Below are positions 10,893 through 23,115 of a stretch of DNA of 64,000 bases, piece by piece. Each line of letters begins with the position of its first letter. The first letter of the stretch is position 1. Both the position numbers and the translations under genes were made by a program. Location of the stretch: assembly GCA_003550325.1 (NCBI GenBank), contig QKWP01000586.1:28311-92310 (forward strand). Direction: 5' to 3'. This DNA is from Gigaspora rosea. Taxonomy: Eukaryota > Glomeromycota > Glomeromycetes > Diversisporales > Gigasporaceae. Below the pieces are notes generated by a model. That model was not told the DNA's origin. It was given only the letters and a program-made list of their open reading frames with translations, and ran no database searches.

Positions 10893-13800
10893 CTAAAGCT
10901 TGTCATTTTCTTTTTTTTTAGGTACTAAATTATGCTGATCTTGATTCTTTACTGTAGCTACCTGCTTTCGAGTACCTAGGCTAACAGGACGCTTCCTCTT
11001 TAGTGGTCTGCTTATACCCTTTGACCTTTCCCACTCAACAACAAGCTCGCATCTTCTCACCCAAATGTACCAATAAAAACACTCTTGTATAATTAATATT
11101 AACCCCTCGAAAATGTTTGTTACCTCCCTTGGACTCGCAATTTTGGCCCTTACACTATCGAAATCTGCCTTTTTGACTATCCCATATATTAGGTTCTGTG
11201 TTAGCTGAATCCTATCATCCTCTGACTCCTTGAAGACAAGCTTCTTTAGTTCTTGAGGATTCCATTGTACTCTGATCGTTTCTTCAAACGGCTCCCACAC
11301 TGTATTGATACCCATGTCAACTGTGGCTCTCCAGTCCCCCAAAAAAAATTTGCAGCTCACCAAATAGCCAATATTCTCTTTTGACTCTTCTTCACAAAGA
11401 ATACAGTTTGGTGAGGGATACAAATTCGGCCTTCTAATGTGTAACTCCTCTAGGGTTGGGAGCAGGTTAGCGAACACCTTAACTCTTGTTGAAAGAAAAT
11501 TACTTTGTCTTATTGATGTACATCTAACACCTCCCAGCTCTCTGAATTTTGTCTAGCTAAACAACCAAATTAATTCGTTTGCTGAGTCTTCATATTTGTG
11601 ACATGGGTTTCTTTTCGAGACAAGCCAACTGTCTTCCGCATACCTTCACTTTAGCTTCAAAATAAACTTTCTTGGTGCTACCTCAACTTGTTTCTGATTC
11701 CACATCAAAACTGTGTTCTACCGCGTTTGGCTTTTAACTAACCACAGCCAAGAACCCATCTATCTTTGCCGCTTCTTTCACTAAAGAATCTGCATACTCA
11801 TTCCATTTATCACCCGTATGCGCTTTTACCTTGCAAAACTTGATGGAAATTCCCTTGCAGTCTACCACCTCCACGATCTTCTTTTGACTTTTAACATATC
11901 TTTCACACTTCTTTTCATTAGTGCCTTATTTACTACATTGATTGCTGCTGCACTATCGGTCTTAAATATCACTTTGGCATTTACCTTGGTTGTCAAAAGA
12001 GCACCTAAAAATGTGACTAACGCAGGCCTAGTTGATGATGGCCAATCTGCTATTCTAACTTTGCCTATTGCTACCACATTACTTTCATCTGCTTTCACCT
12101 GTACCCATGCGGCTCCCATCCTGTCATTTTCTTCCTTTACCTCTTGATACTATGATCCATTCGTATAAAATAAATACTCTGAACTCCTTTTTGCAAATTA
12201 CACCTTACTAAATGAACTAACATGTCTTCTAACTTTCTATCTAATTCTAGTTTTCTAATTAATACTATTTCTAATGGCTCTACATAGATTGACTGTGAAA
12301 TCCCACTTTCTTGCTGCCCTCCCTGAAGTACCTCCTCTTTCTTTTCCTCTATTGAAATTTCCATTATCCACCTTCCATCCTTTTTTACTACTCCTTCTAT
12401 CCTTCCTGAGATTTCCTTTTTGTTTACTATTATAACACATCTATACTCCTTCTCTTCCCCTTTAAGCGTTAGCTGGCATTCAACATACCATTTTAACGCT
12501 AGTTCCTTACAATTTTTCTTTTCTTCTAGCCAGTGTTCTACCCAACACCTTGCATTCGACCTTCTCATAATACGGCCAAAGGCCAGCCGCTTTGAGTTAA
12601 CTTTCTCCTTTCTGAAAAGGATCTAGTCCTTGAACCTCCTATCATTTCGTATTGATCCTAACTTACACGTTAATACTAAAGCATTGGGCCTACTTGTACA
12701 AAACTCGGCTCTAAGCACTCTCATTCCTGGGTTGTCAAGAACCAAATCTCTACCATTTTGAACCATTTAGCCTTCAGCCCTTTGGTACTTTTTCCCCGAA
12801 GCCGCTTTAGTCGTTGCCACGAAACGAGCTTCGTTCCTTCATAATTTATTAGCTGGTACAGAAAGAAACTTCTATGTCTAATCTTGCTTTAGACATTTTC
12901 CTTGTTTCCATGCTTTCTGAGACTTTCCCCATTGCTAATGAGCTCTCTGCACAGTACCGGTTATTTCCTTGTATACCAAAGTACAAATCGTAGTACTTGC
13001 ATTTTTCAATAGTACTACAGATTAAATTATTTCTCCAGGCTTTAAGTCTACTGGGTTTGAAACCTATTGTGCGTGGGTCCTGTAGAATTCCTAACCTCAA
13101 AGCGCCTTGTACAACTCTCATCTCAATCAACTGCTCGGCTACTTCAGCTGTTCATTCTTTTGATCAAGGCAGTGGCCTGCCGTGCGAGTACTGTATCAAC
13201 CAAAAGCTTAATCTTAAGTATGCCCTCATGCACAAAAATACTATTAGGTGCTGTCTGCACTATATTCATCTTCTTTTTAAGGAACCTTAAAAAAGGTTGA
13301 TGTATCGTTTCTAACTCTAACTCTGAGCACGCCATTGCCTGAAGCATATATTCCAGTTTTGGTAACAAAACCTGATTGTTTATATATACTAATTGACTCG
13401 TGGTCATTTTCTTATTTTTTAGCTTTTGTATAAAAAGACCTACCACCTTTTTAAGTTTCTTCTTGATAGCCGACGACTTACTCCCTTTATGTAAAAAAAT
13501 ACCCAAAAACTTAATATTGCTCAGCTTGTTTTCCACGCTTATTTTGGCCCCTTCAAAATTTATGCACCTTTGGCTGTGAGTAACCCTTGTGTTGATTACG
13601 GCCAGCTTCGACTTTGTACCATTAATTTCAATATAATTTAGCTGGAAGAACTGTTCAGCTATCACTACTATCCTTTCTAACTGTTCCTTGGAATTTGCTA
13701 TGCACGTCGTGTTGTCGGCATATGCTAGGACTGCTTGATGTACTTTAACATTCGTTCCAACTAGCCCACATGGCGCAAAATCTAAAGATTTTGCCGTATA

Positions 13801-16123
13801 GCCCAGTGCTCTATCATTCTGCACTCTACAGAGTAATGGATCATAAAAAATCCTCCACACAAGGTGAGAAATCACCTCCCTCTGATCAATACTGTCACCT
13901 GCACAGAACTCATCTGTTAGCCCGAAATGAGTAATAATTCTCATGTGCGTATTTGAGAAAAGATTAATGATGAACTTTTGACATATTTCAGGAATTTTGA
14001 CTCTCTTGAGTGCAAGAACGAGCATTCATAAGCTGACTGAATCAAACGCCTCCTTCATATCTTGGAACAGCAGCCACATTTCACGCCCTTTTTCTTCTGC
14101 TTCTTCGATTAGTGTGCTTAGCATAAATATTGGCTCCTCTGTCGAGTCCTCTGGTAAGCCTGCAAAATTTGGCCCCCTTAAAATGTTTTTATTCTTTATT
14201 ATCCTACTTAAGCGCTTTGTTAAAATTCTACTAACACACTTTCGAAATACATCCAACAGGGCAATCGGCCTTACTTTGTTCAATTCGAAGTTCCAATCAT
14301 CTCCTTTTGGAATTGTATATATTTGGGCATCCTTCCATTTATTCAGAATACTTCATGTCCATAAGCATAAATTTGCGAAATTTGCAAAGATTACCTGGAC
14401 CCTCGAATCTGCCTGCACAATAAGTGGGTATACTATATTTGAAATACCTGCAGCTGATTCTGTCTTAACCTTCTTTAACATACTCTGCCACTCTTCTACT
14501 TCAACCATTGAAAGAGCTGAATCATACCTTTTCTCACAAACCTCACTCAGAGGGCTATATACCCTCTTCCAGTCATTTGACATACACTCTACCTGTGGTT
14601 GTCTTTCTCTGAACTGGCTTTTGAAATGCTTTTCCATGTCCGATAAAACCTCCTCTGATGTTATTGACAATTTATATCCTGAATCTTCCTTCACTAATAC
14701 TCTATCTAATGTAACCTTGTTGTTTGGCTTTTCTAATAAGCTCGCCAATATTTTTTTTTTGCTCTTTAACAATCCTCTCACTTCGTTTCTGTACGAATTT
14801 TTTGATCTCTTTTTTCTTAATTTTTTCGTTATTCTCTGACACTCTTACTCCCAAAACTTTTCATCAAAGGATTGCTTTTTCTATCTATCCATGCAGAGTG
14901 CTGAGCTCTATCAAACTAATAGTGCACTCTGCCTGTCAGTTAATAATTTTCACTCTTTGATTCCATTTTCTTAACAAAACCAAACGTGTACTTGTATCTG
15001 CTTTCCTAACTTCGCTAATGAGCCATTCTAAATTCATATATGCCTTAGTAAAACGCCATTTCCTGTTAGGTACAGACTGCCTCTTTGGCGATCTAATTAT
15101 TTTGTTTGGGAGTGTGTTTTCTGCCTCTCTGATAATTGCTTTCTCAATTACCTCCCATATTCTATCTATTTGCTACTTCCTTCCTGAATCCGTCTTTTCT
15201 CTTCTCCGGAGCCTGGCTTGTGAGTATCCAGGGATCTACCTTGCAAACGTCTCACAAACTGCTCCTATAATCCTCCCAATTTTCCTTTGATGCAGACACC
15301 AAATCCCAAACATGTTGTGGAACCTGCTTTGCTACCCCAGCTGCACCTGTTTTAACTCTAAACGACCTGTCTGTTCCTACTTGCACTATAACCAAGTCGT
15401 GGTCACTTCCTGTTATCATCTCCATTGCTTCAATCTCTGCTCTTATTACTTTCTCTTTTAAATCTCTCGATACCCAGATTTGATCTATCCTTGTTGATAC
15501 GCTTCTATTGCTCCACGTAAACTTCATGCTTTCGCGATTCCAAAACCTAAAAGTGTCTATATAACCTCGCGATTTTAGCCAACTATGGAGCCTCAGTTTC
15601 TTATATACCTTCGCACTTGGTTGCTTGTCCAAACCGGGGTTCACCACGTGATTGAAGTCTCCCATGAGTACTATTCTAAAGTTTCCTTGCTTTTCCTCTA
15701 TTTTCTCTTGGATTAAACGCGTTGTCTCAGAGACTGTGTTTTCACAACTAGGGGGTATATACACCATCATTAACATCAAATTTAATCCTTTTAAGTATAA
15801 GTACACACCTAGAATATAACTACTAATCCTTTCAACTTTACCAACATGCCTTTCCAAATCAGAATGAACCAACATTTCCACTTCTGATTCTTTGTGTTTT
15901 CCTGTTTCTGCCCCGACCAAAAACTCCTATAATTCTTCTCATTCTTTAACAAAAACTGTGTCTCTCTTTCTTGCAAATTTGTTTCCGCTAATCTGACTAT
16001 ATCATAACTCTCTTTCCTCACATGGTATAGTAGGGAGTCAAGCTTGTGTTTCTGCGTCTTGAGCCCATTAATATTGTGGGCAATTATACTAATATTCCTA
16101 TCAAAGCTTCTTTTATTTGACAC
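10893..16123 (-). pseudogene. LINE1 ORF2: endonuclease / reverse transcriptase / RNase H (broken)
   Basis: The polyprotein would nick target DNA and reverse-transcribe the element RNA. In order on the minus strand: APE endonuclease from the Met at 16123 ('IIAHNINGL', 'YIPPS', 'MGDFNHV', 'RIDQIWVS', 'GSDHDLV'; about 16090-15350); a linker; RT ('NKVRPIALLDVFRK' at about 14280, 'FQDMKEAFDS' near 14040, 'AYADN' near 13715, where the catalytic box is normally YADD); RNase H ('YTNGS' near 12155, normally YTDGS, then 'FKTDSAAAI' near 11960); and a Cys-rich segment ('CILCEEESKENIGYLVSC') near 11390. The known plant-type order places RNase H last; here it precedes the Cys segment. Frameshifts lie near 15915 and 13140, and stops include ones near 15252, 14352 and 14025. 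Confidence 0.85.
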
Positions 16124-16191
16124 CCCTGTGTCTGCAGTACCTTCCTGTTCTTGGGGTACTGCCTGTTGTCTAATGATAACTGGTGCGAAAA

Positions 16192-17604
16192 TTAGGAGTG
16201 ATCAGGGGCCATTGCCCCTATATGACCTCTCTCTATGTTATCTAGTCTCTGCAGGATTTCTCTTAATATGTTCTCACTAGCGAACCTATAGCCCACCTCC
16301 TTGTTCTGACCTTGATTCTCCTTATTTTCTTGCCGCACACCTCTTGGCTTCTCGTTATGTTTGTTTACGCCTTGATCCTTGCTTATGCGCTTATTTGTGT
16401 AGTTCCTTTGTGACCACTTTGTTAGAACTACATTTTCTTTCCCTTTCGAAACTGTGCTTTGTTCGCCTAATATGCCTGAATTTGTACTTCTGCTCGACTC
16501 TGTTTGTGCACTTTCTTCTTGTGATTCCTGAGAGAAAAACTTGTTTTTATTCACCCACTTTAGCTTGGTATCGTAATACTAAATTGTGCTGTTTAGCGCA
16601 CTGTATAACTCTTCTCTTGTTTCAAAATATACACTTGCCACTCCTTTCTGATTTCCATTATTGTTCATAGAAATATATACTGCTTTTGCTTTACAACTTT
16701 TAAGTTGCCGGAGTAGTGCGAACTCTACTATTGACTTTGGAACGTTCTTAATTATTGCCTTTGATTTGCCCCTTTCTATGAGTGTCACCTTGTCAAATCT
16801 GCCTTGCGTAAGCCTTGACATCTTGCCTTTGTCAAGATGCACTGCCCATGCTGATTGCAAAAAAACTCTATTCCTTTTATCTTTTGGTTCTACCTCTATG
16901 TACAGAGCTTTGGACCTACCGCATGCAATTACTCCACGAATTGTCGTCCTTCCGTAGAAACTCAACGCTCTTTTAATGTGTATTGCTTTTGTATGTATTG
17001 GTACATCCCATAGGGTTAACCCTAAATTGATCTTCTTGTTACTGCTATTTGGACCTGAAAAGTTTCATGCTGCTCCGGCCTATATTGAACTATATATATC
17101 TCCTGTTTTTCCCTTATTCTTTATACAAGTGCTTAAAAACTCTGTATTGGCCTCTTGTTTTTTATCAACTTCCATTTTGTTGCATACTTCCTGTACCTTT
17201 ATGTTGTTTGTTATTTGTTCTTCTACTACTTCTTGTTTCAAAGGTGCTGGAGTTTTAATTTTTATAAGTTTCTGCTTTACTTCTTCTGTAGGGACTCCAA
17301 ACTCCATTAGAAGCAGTACTTCTTTATTTTCTACCTCTGATATGACATGTTCTCTTTCCATACCGGATACGAGATCTTCTTCCTCTTTACAGATATCTTG
17401 GTTGCTCGCTTTCTTGTATTCAATCCACTCATATGTTTCTATAATGTTCCTAATTAAGCAAACAGCGCTTTGGCTACTCAAACCCAACCACTTTGCTATA
17501 TGTTAATCATTGGATGTGATATCACGAGCAATAATTTGCAACTGTTGTTGCACGTCTGCTTCTGCACTAGCAAACAAATTATGATATGTTTCTAGCTTTT
17601 CCAT
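16192..17604 (-). pseudogene. LINE1 ORF1 (in-frame stops only)
   Basis: Begins at the Met codon 17604-17602 ('MEKLETYHNLFASAEADV') and stays in a single frame to 16192, some 470 codons. It is interrupted only by in-frame stop codons: near 17489, at about 17082, near 17067 and at about 16581. The middle part (about 17040-16580) has beta-alpha-beta-like segments with 'LTLWDVPIHTKAIHI', 'VRLT/SRLTQG'-type and 'VYFETREELYSAL' stretches, resembling RRM-like ORF1 proteins of fungal LINEs. The C-terminal part is basic and Gln/Asn-rich. ORF1 proteins bind element RNA and chaperone integration. No CCHC knuckle is seen. Confidence 0.7.
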
Positions 17605-18050
17605 TTCTAGAAACTTCTTTTTCTAATTTTTCTATATAATATGTTGAACTAGTTTCTACAATTGATAACCTGTCATGCGTTAATTTAGTAATTATTTATT
17701 TACTGACGCGTTTGTTTACTTTGGTTCTAAATCAGGCTATCTTTCCCAAAATGTTTGTTTGTTATGAAACGTGCTTGTTAACAATTGGAGTGATCTACAC
17801 AATGGTGTAAGTGAAAAAGCCCACTTTTTGCACACAATAATTTTCTGAAGTATTTTCCTATTGTGATTTTACAAATATAAGCTCCCAGACATTTAGTGCC
17901 TATGAAACTTATAGTGAAACTTTGTGCTTTTCTATTGTTCCTATTATGTTTGTATATATTTCTTAGTGTCTTTTATACAAAAAATACCAAAACTTCTTAG
18001 CTCAGATTTTGGTACAGGTGATCGACAGGAAGAGTTGAATATATATATTT

Positions 18051-18900
18051 AACAGCAACGGGATTTCCCATAAAATTAAAAGTCGATAAAGATATTAAAT
18101 TTGATTGGGACATTCATTTGGGTGTTGAAGTTGATGGAGTGTTTGCAATTTTCTGGCAAGATAATGGGCCAGTTACCATGCTGTTAACAATACATGGTTT
18201 TGTGGGCAAAGAGTGGGAAATAGAATGGGAAAGACGAAGACCAAGAGAAACAAGTACCAATGCGACGAAGGTACGTGCAGTTTTCAGATTCGATTCTAAA
18301 AAAAAATTGAAAATACCAAAGTAATTGACGACTACAACCACTATATGAATGGTGTGGATGTCGCTGACCAATTGCGATCCTACTATGACACCCAACAAAC
18401 TACACGGCGAAATTGGATGCCACTTCTTTTTTGGCTGCTAGACAATGCATTATTAATGCATATCTTATTACAAGAATTTTAAAATCCACGCAAGGGCATA
18501 AACAATTTCGTAACGATCTTGTTTGGGATCTTATTGACTTTGCAAATGACGAAAGCAAAGTTCAATTAAGAGACCATTCAAAAGGAAAAGAGAAACCACC
18601 GAAAGTCACAAAATATTTTAAACTTTCGGATCATCATTTGGAACCAGGAAATTCACATTGCAGTGTAGAAAGATCGTTGAGAAGCATGCCGGTAGTGTGC
18701 TTAGCTGGCAAGCACTAATCAATTGGATATGAATCGCAAAACGCCAAACACAAGTAAGGTTTTGTGCTGTCATGTAATGTGCTGCTCTGTTGCAACAGCA
18801 ATTAAAATTGTTTTCTCAGCTTTCACTTCAAAAACAAGGAATCATTGGATGAATAAAAACGACAGTTTGATGGGTGGGCGAAGCGGTCCCATGAACCAAA
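18051..18900 (+). pseudogene. piggyBac transposase, C-terminal part (broken)
   Basis: Continuation of the transposase interrupted at 10558. It encodes 'TATGFPIKLKVDKDIKFDWD', then 'FAIFWQDNGPVTML', then after a stop and frameshift 'DDYNHYMNGVDVADQLRSYY', which holds the third catalytic Asp region of piggyBac (typical text GGVD.LDQ), and 'RRNWMPLLFWLLDNALL'. Further stops follow. Beyond about 18700 a Cys-containing stretch (VLCCHVMCC) sits where the family has a Cys-rich domain, but the match is not convincing. The three Asp-bearing motifs are thus all present, split by the LINE. Confidence 0.8.
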
Positions 18901-19579
18901 AATGGCAAACAAAAAAAAAATTTTTAAATAAATTTAAATTTTTTTTTTTAAAAAAAAAAATTTATTTTAATAGTACGCAATTTAATTTTGTACTAAAATA
19001 TTTAATTTATCAGTTCATTGATCAATTTTAATGACTGCATTAAAGCTGAAATCACACATATCAGTCTTTAAAATTTAAAACTCAAAAAACATTAAATTTC
19101 AACATGTAAAATATCGATCGACTGATAACCCTAAAATTTCGATTCGATGCTATTGGAATTTAATTTTAAATAAAAAATTTTACAATTAATAGCTACATTA
19201 TTAATTTTGATTAAGAATGTAGAGGTCTAATCTGCCTAAAAAACCTGAAAATTTAGGTTCGCGTAAATAATTCACGATTTCGAAAGCACAAAATCAAGTC
19301 ATACAAAAACACAATATTTATTTAAGTTTTATAGCACATGCAATACTAAAATTGGCTTGCCCATCACGTGATCAGAGCTTCCAAGAATCGTTCAAGCCAA
19401 TTTGGGAAAAGGTTTTCATAAAATTTTTTTTACCCGCATTAAATTTCTTTTTACTGATTTTAGCAGACAAATTTGTTCGCTAAAATGGACGGTTTAAGGG
19501 ATAACATTTTTTGCCGGCCAGCTGGGTCCTATTTGTTTGTTCTATGTAACGAGAATCAACTAATTTAATTTACATGGCC

Positions 19580-20615
19580 TAACTTAAATAATTTTTATAG
19601 TAATGTAAATTGATTTAAAAAATGTTTTAGTAGATTTTATATTTTATTATTATTTAATAATTTTTTAAGGAAAAATGTATGTCTCGCATCCAGCAATCTA
19701 CATTGCATCTCACATCTCGATTTTGATTGGTTATTTGTTAAATTATAATTTTGGAGTTATTTTTTATTTTAACAATATCTCATATAATATTAATAAAAAA
19801 TACTTTTAGATAATGCGCTTATATGCAAAATTTCATGCTGAACAAGTTTACTTAGGCGCCAAACAAAGATTATCTTAATAGAATTTTAGGATATTTTTAT
19901 TTTTTTATTTTTTTCTTTAGTTTTTTTGATAATATCTTAAGAGTCTACTAAGATAATCTTCTTAAGTTCTCTAAGTAAACTTGTTCAGCATGAGGTTTTA
20001 CATATAGGCGAAAATTTTTTTTATAATATCTTTAATTTTTCTTAGGATAGTTAGATTTTTTAATTTTTGTTTACATTTTTTGTCTTTGTTTACATTCGAT
20101 CGTTACACAAAATTCAATCATCTGATTGGTACAATCGGAGGTGCGAAAAATAAGAATACCCAACCCCGCAGGATATAAATAACCCCATTTTTTAATTCTA
20201 GGAATAAATCTTCAATTTTTTTATTTGTTTTCATCAATTTTCTTTATTGATTTAGAATTTAATTTCAAAATTTTTGCTTCAAAAAGTAATATTAAATAAA
20301 TAGAATAATTTTTAAAAAAATATAACTTAAATAATTTTTATAGTAATGATAAAAAATATTTTAGTAGATTTTATATTTTAATTTCATTAATTTTCCTTTT
20401 CTATTCAGAATTAAATTTTTAATTTCAAAATTTTTGCTTCAAAAAGTAATATTAAATAAATAAAATAATTTTTTAAAAAAATATAACTTAAATAATTTTT
20501 ATAGTAATGATAAAAAATATTTAAGTAGATTTTATATTTTGATATTATTTAATAATTTTTTAATTCTCAAAATAAATCTTTAATTTTTTTATTTTGGTTT
20601 TTATCAATTTCCCTT
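19580..20615. repeat. Tandem repeat array, right part, with inserted foldback
   Basis: Resumes the 180-bp array exactly where it stopped at 9038. Clear consecutive copies run at about 20180-20370, 20370-20550 and 20550-20615, sharing 'tttttgcttcaaaaagtaat', 'taacttaaataatttttata' and 'tagtagattttatattt'. The foldback at 19812-20013 interrupts it. Confidence 0.7.
19812..20013. mobile_element. Foldback element (same family as 30936-31845)
   Basis: The arms 'atgctgaacaagtttactta' and 'taagtaaacttgttcagcat' flank an inner pair of 'agattatctt' blocks. Pairing continues outward ('gcgcttatatgcaaaa' against 'catataggcg'). Its core 'aacaagtttacttagg..ccaaa.aaagattatctta' resembles the inner arms of the larger palindrome at 30936-31845. 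Non-coding. Confidence 0.65.
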
Positions 20616-21087
20616 ATATTAATTTGATTTACTTTAATATCTTTTTTAGATGCTTTAATCTCTTGTTTTCAATATTGAGAATTCTTAACAAATCTTAGAA
20701 ACATTAAGCTTAAATTAAAAGATTAATAAAAAAATTTAATGCAAATTAACCTCAATAGGTTGGCAACCAAAATTAGATATAACATCAATTTAATGCAACT
20801 ATTTTGTTATTATATTGGATATCTGTATTAGATCTAAAAAAAAGTTATTTTTTTTAAAAAAATTAGTTTTATTTGAAGTAAATAAAGACTTGAATTATAC
20901 ACTTAAATCTAGTTAATGAAAACAAAAAAAGATAAAAATAAGAAAAATGATAATAAAATAGAAGAAAATGCTATATACTAAATTTTAAAAAGTTGTATTA
21001 CTGTATTACCAGAATTTTTTTATAGGTACACCTTGTTAAACCTTTTGAAAAAATAAGAACTCTATTTTTTTCTAAAAATGCATTGAT
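20616..21087. other. AT-rich intergenic, nothing recognised
   Basis: No supportable ORF or inverted repeat. Confidence 0.45.
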
Positions 21088-22062
21088 TTGCTACAACTTT
21101 TTATAACTATATACTTATTAAAAATTAAAATAACTGCTACGAACACATTAAACATGCTAGTTACAAAGCACAAACACTCTTTAAAAAATTTTTCAACAAA
21201 TGCTTTCAACTTCAAAAAGTTCCTACAGATTGGAAGTCTTCGAATATATTCCTTATTCCAAAAAAATCTATTTGGGATTTTACCTTAAATCAAGTCCGTC
21301 CAATTTCTATTATAGAACCCTTTAAAAAAACCTTTACTAAAATATTTACTAAATGACTTGACAAAGTTATTTCTAATAACCATTTCCTATCTGATCTAAA
21401 TTTTGCTGCTTCTAAAAACTCATCTACCCATATCCCTATACAAATTCTTCATAATACTATCGAACACTACAAAATACACAACAAAGAAGCTTGGATTCTC
21501 TTTCAAGATATGTCTAAAGCATTTGACAAAATTAATATTTCACGTCTTCAAAATACCTGTAAAAGAATTGGTATTACTAGTTTGGGCATCAATTTAATCA
21601 CTGAACTACATACATCAAGACAAGCAAGGATCATCACTGCTCATGGTCTACTTCACCTATTAATATTCAATCTGGAATAGAACAAGGAGAGACTTATTCT
21701 CCTCTACTTTGGAAAATTTACTATGATCCAATCCTTACCTTTATTCACCAAAAAATACTAAAATCAAATGCTCAAAATTACATCACAATCCCCTCTTGAC
21801 ATAATTACTAATACTACTGGTACTAGTATCTCAATACCACCTTTAGCCTATATGGATGATACAACATAGCTCTGTGAAAACTCTGAAACTATGCAAAGTA
21901 TTCTCAATGATACATCTGAACTCTATAAAATTAATAATATAGAAGTCAACCCTACAAAATCTGATTTACTTCATATTCAATCTAAACCCTACAAGTCCCA
22001 AACAATATCCCTTTTATTTAATAACCAACCTATTCTACCTAGTGATATGGGCCGATGCCAAA
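21088..22062 (+). pseudogene. Reverse transcriptase fragment of a third LINE (decayed)
   Basis: An RT fragment spread over three frames: 'VRPISIIEPFKKTFTKIFTK' near 21296, 'AASKNSSTHIPIQILHNTIE' near 21410, 'EAWILFQDMSKAFDKINIS' near 21488 (RT domain with catalytic Asp), 'GIEQGETYSPLLWKIYYDP' near 21673, 'PPLAYMDDTT' near 21838 (YxDD box intact), and 'INNIEVNPTKSDLLHIQSKP' near 21930. It is truncated at both ends with at least four frameshifts or stops. The text differs from LINE1 and LINE2, so it is a separate lineage. After about 22045 the sequence changes abruptly to GC-rich unrelated DNA. Confidence 0.8.
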
Positions 22063-22683
22063 TTCTCGAGCCGACCCAGCTGCGGAAATTAAACGGCCCG
22101 ATCGACCAGGCTGATCATATTGTTAAAAAACTTTCAGTCAAACAAAAATGCAAAGTAGTCTTATAATTTGATCTTCTCAATATGAAAATAGTCAGAATTA
22201 CATCACGATACTTGTGCAAAATTTCAATTGCTAAAAAATTACATGGAGATGCATTTAATTAGTCGATATAATGATCAGCACATTATAAGCACACATACAT
22301 ATAATGTTACATAAATTACAAATAGTAGGAAGAGTGCATGTAATGCATATGTATAGTGGATCTACTATATGCGAATAGGAAGCTAAGGGCCCAATGGGTC
22401 CTCTTAATGGCCGGTGATCTACCAGGTTATTTTCTAATAGTTGGAAATAAAGTGATAAGTATGACGGTGGTTTACTAACAATCGATAATTAGTGCTATAA
22501 ATCAGTGAGCAGTCAGAACTCCTAATTGACTAGTTGAATTTATAAATATTGACTAGAAAAGCTGACTATTCGATTTTAGTTTGATAGATAGTTATCGACT
22601 GCAAGCACTAACTTGAGAATGTTCTATGTGTGATTTAACTAATAATTATAAGTTATACAATGAAATTCTATCAGACGAAAAAA
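22063..22683. other. Intergenic before gap 2
   Basis: No gene recognised. Base composition is less AT-rich at 22050-22120 ('ctcgagccgacccagctgcg'), which suggests a junction with a different repeat. Confidence 0.4.
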
Positions 22684-23053
22684 NNNNNNNNNNNNNNNNN
22701 NNNNNNNNNNNNNNNNNNNNNNNNNNNNNNNNNNNNNNNNNNNNNNNNNNNNNNNNNNNNNNNNNNNNNNNNNNNNNNNNNNNNNNNNNNNNNNNNNNNN
22801 NNNNNNNNNNNNNNNNNNNNNNNNNNNNNNNNNNNNNNNNNNNNNNNNNNNNNNNNNNNNNNNNNNNNNNNNNNNNNNNNNNNNNNNNNNNNNNNNNNNN
22901 NNNNNNNNNNNNNNNNNNNNNNNNNNNNNNNNNNNNNNNNNNNNNNNNNNNNNNNNNNNNNNNNNNNNNNNNNNNNNNNNNNNNNNNNNNNNNNNNNNNN
23001 NNNNNNNNNNNNNNNNNNNNNNNNNNNNNNNNNNNNNNNNNNNNNNNNNNNNN
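22684..23053. other. Assembly gap (370 N)
   Basis: Run of undetermined bases; frames that cross it are artefacts. Confidence 0.99.

Positions 23054-23113
<60 letters not shown>
23054..23113. repeat. Poly-A run of 60 adjoining the gap
   Basis: Sixty consecutive A directly after the gap. It may be the poly-A tail of a retroelement hidden in the gap or the homopolymer that caused the assembly break. Confidence 0.8.

Positions 23114-23115
<2 letters not shown>

Larger units (their letters stand above)
10559..18050 (-). mobile_element. LINE1: full-length non-LTR retrotransposon, minus strand
   Basis: On the plus strand the element begins with 12 T (10559-10570), the complement of a poly-A tail, and ends at about 18050, where the piggyBac reading frame resumes. 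Read on the minus strand it has a 5' region (18050-17605), ORF1 (17604-16192), ORF2 (16123-10893) and a 3' region of about 320 bp. ORF2 carries apurinic endonuclease, reverse transcriptase, RNase H and a Cys-rich segment. About 7.5 kb is full length for an APE-type LINE. Every ORF is interrupted by stops or frameshifts, so it is dead. Confidence 0.85.
9039..19579 (+). mobile_element. piggyBac-type element carrying a nested LINE
   Basis: The left terminus GGCCACACAAACTAATAAAA followed by TTGATTCTCGTCAC pairs with the reverse complement of the right terminus, GGCCATGTAAATTAAATTAG followed by TTGATTCTCGTTAC. Subterminally, 'cccttaaaccgtc' and 'acaaatttgtc' blocks near 9185-9215 also pair with 19440-19500. 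TAA is duplicated at 9036-9038 and 19580-19582; the canonical piggyBac target is TTAA, so one base may have decayed. The encoded transposase is piggyBac-type, which supports the call. Removing the 7.5-kb LINE leaves an element of about 3 kb, normal for the family. Confidence 0.8.

Noticed and set aside
13997..14839. 280-codon plus-strand ORF
   Set aside because: Antisense to the LINE1 reverse transcriptase, whose minus-strand translation carries RT motifs.
16976..17506. 176-codon plus-strand ORF
   Set aside because: Antisense to LINE1 ORF1; hydrophobic low-complexity composition.
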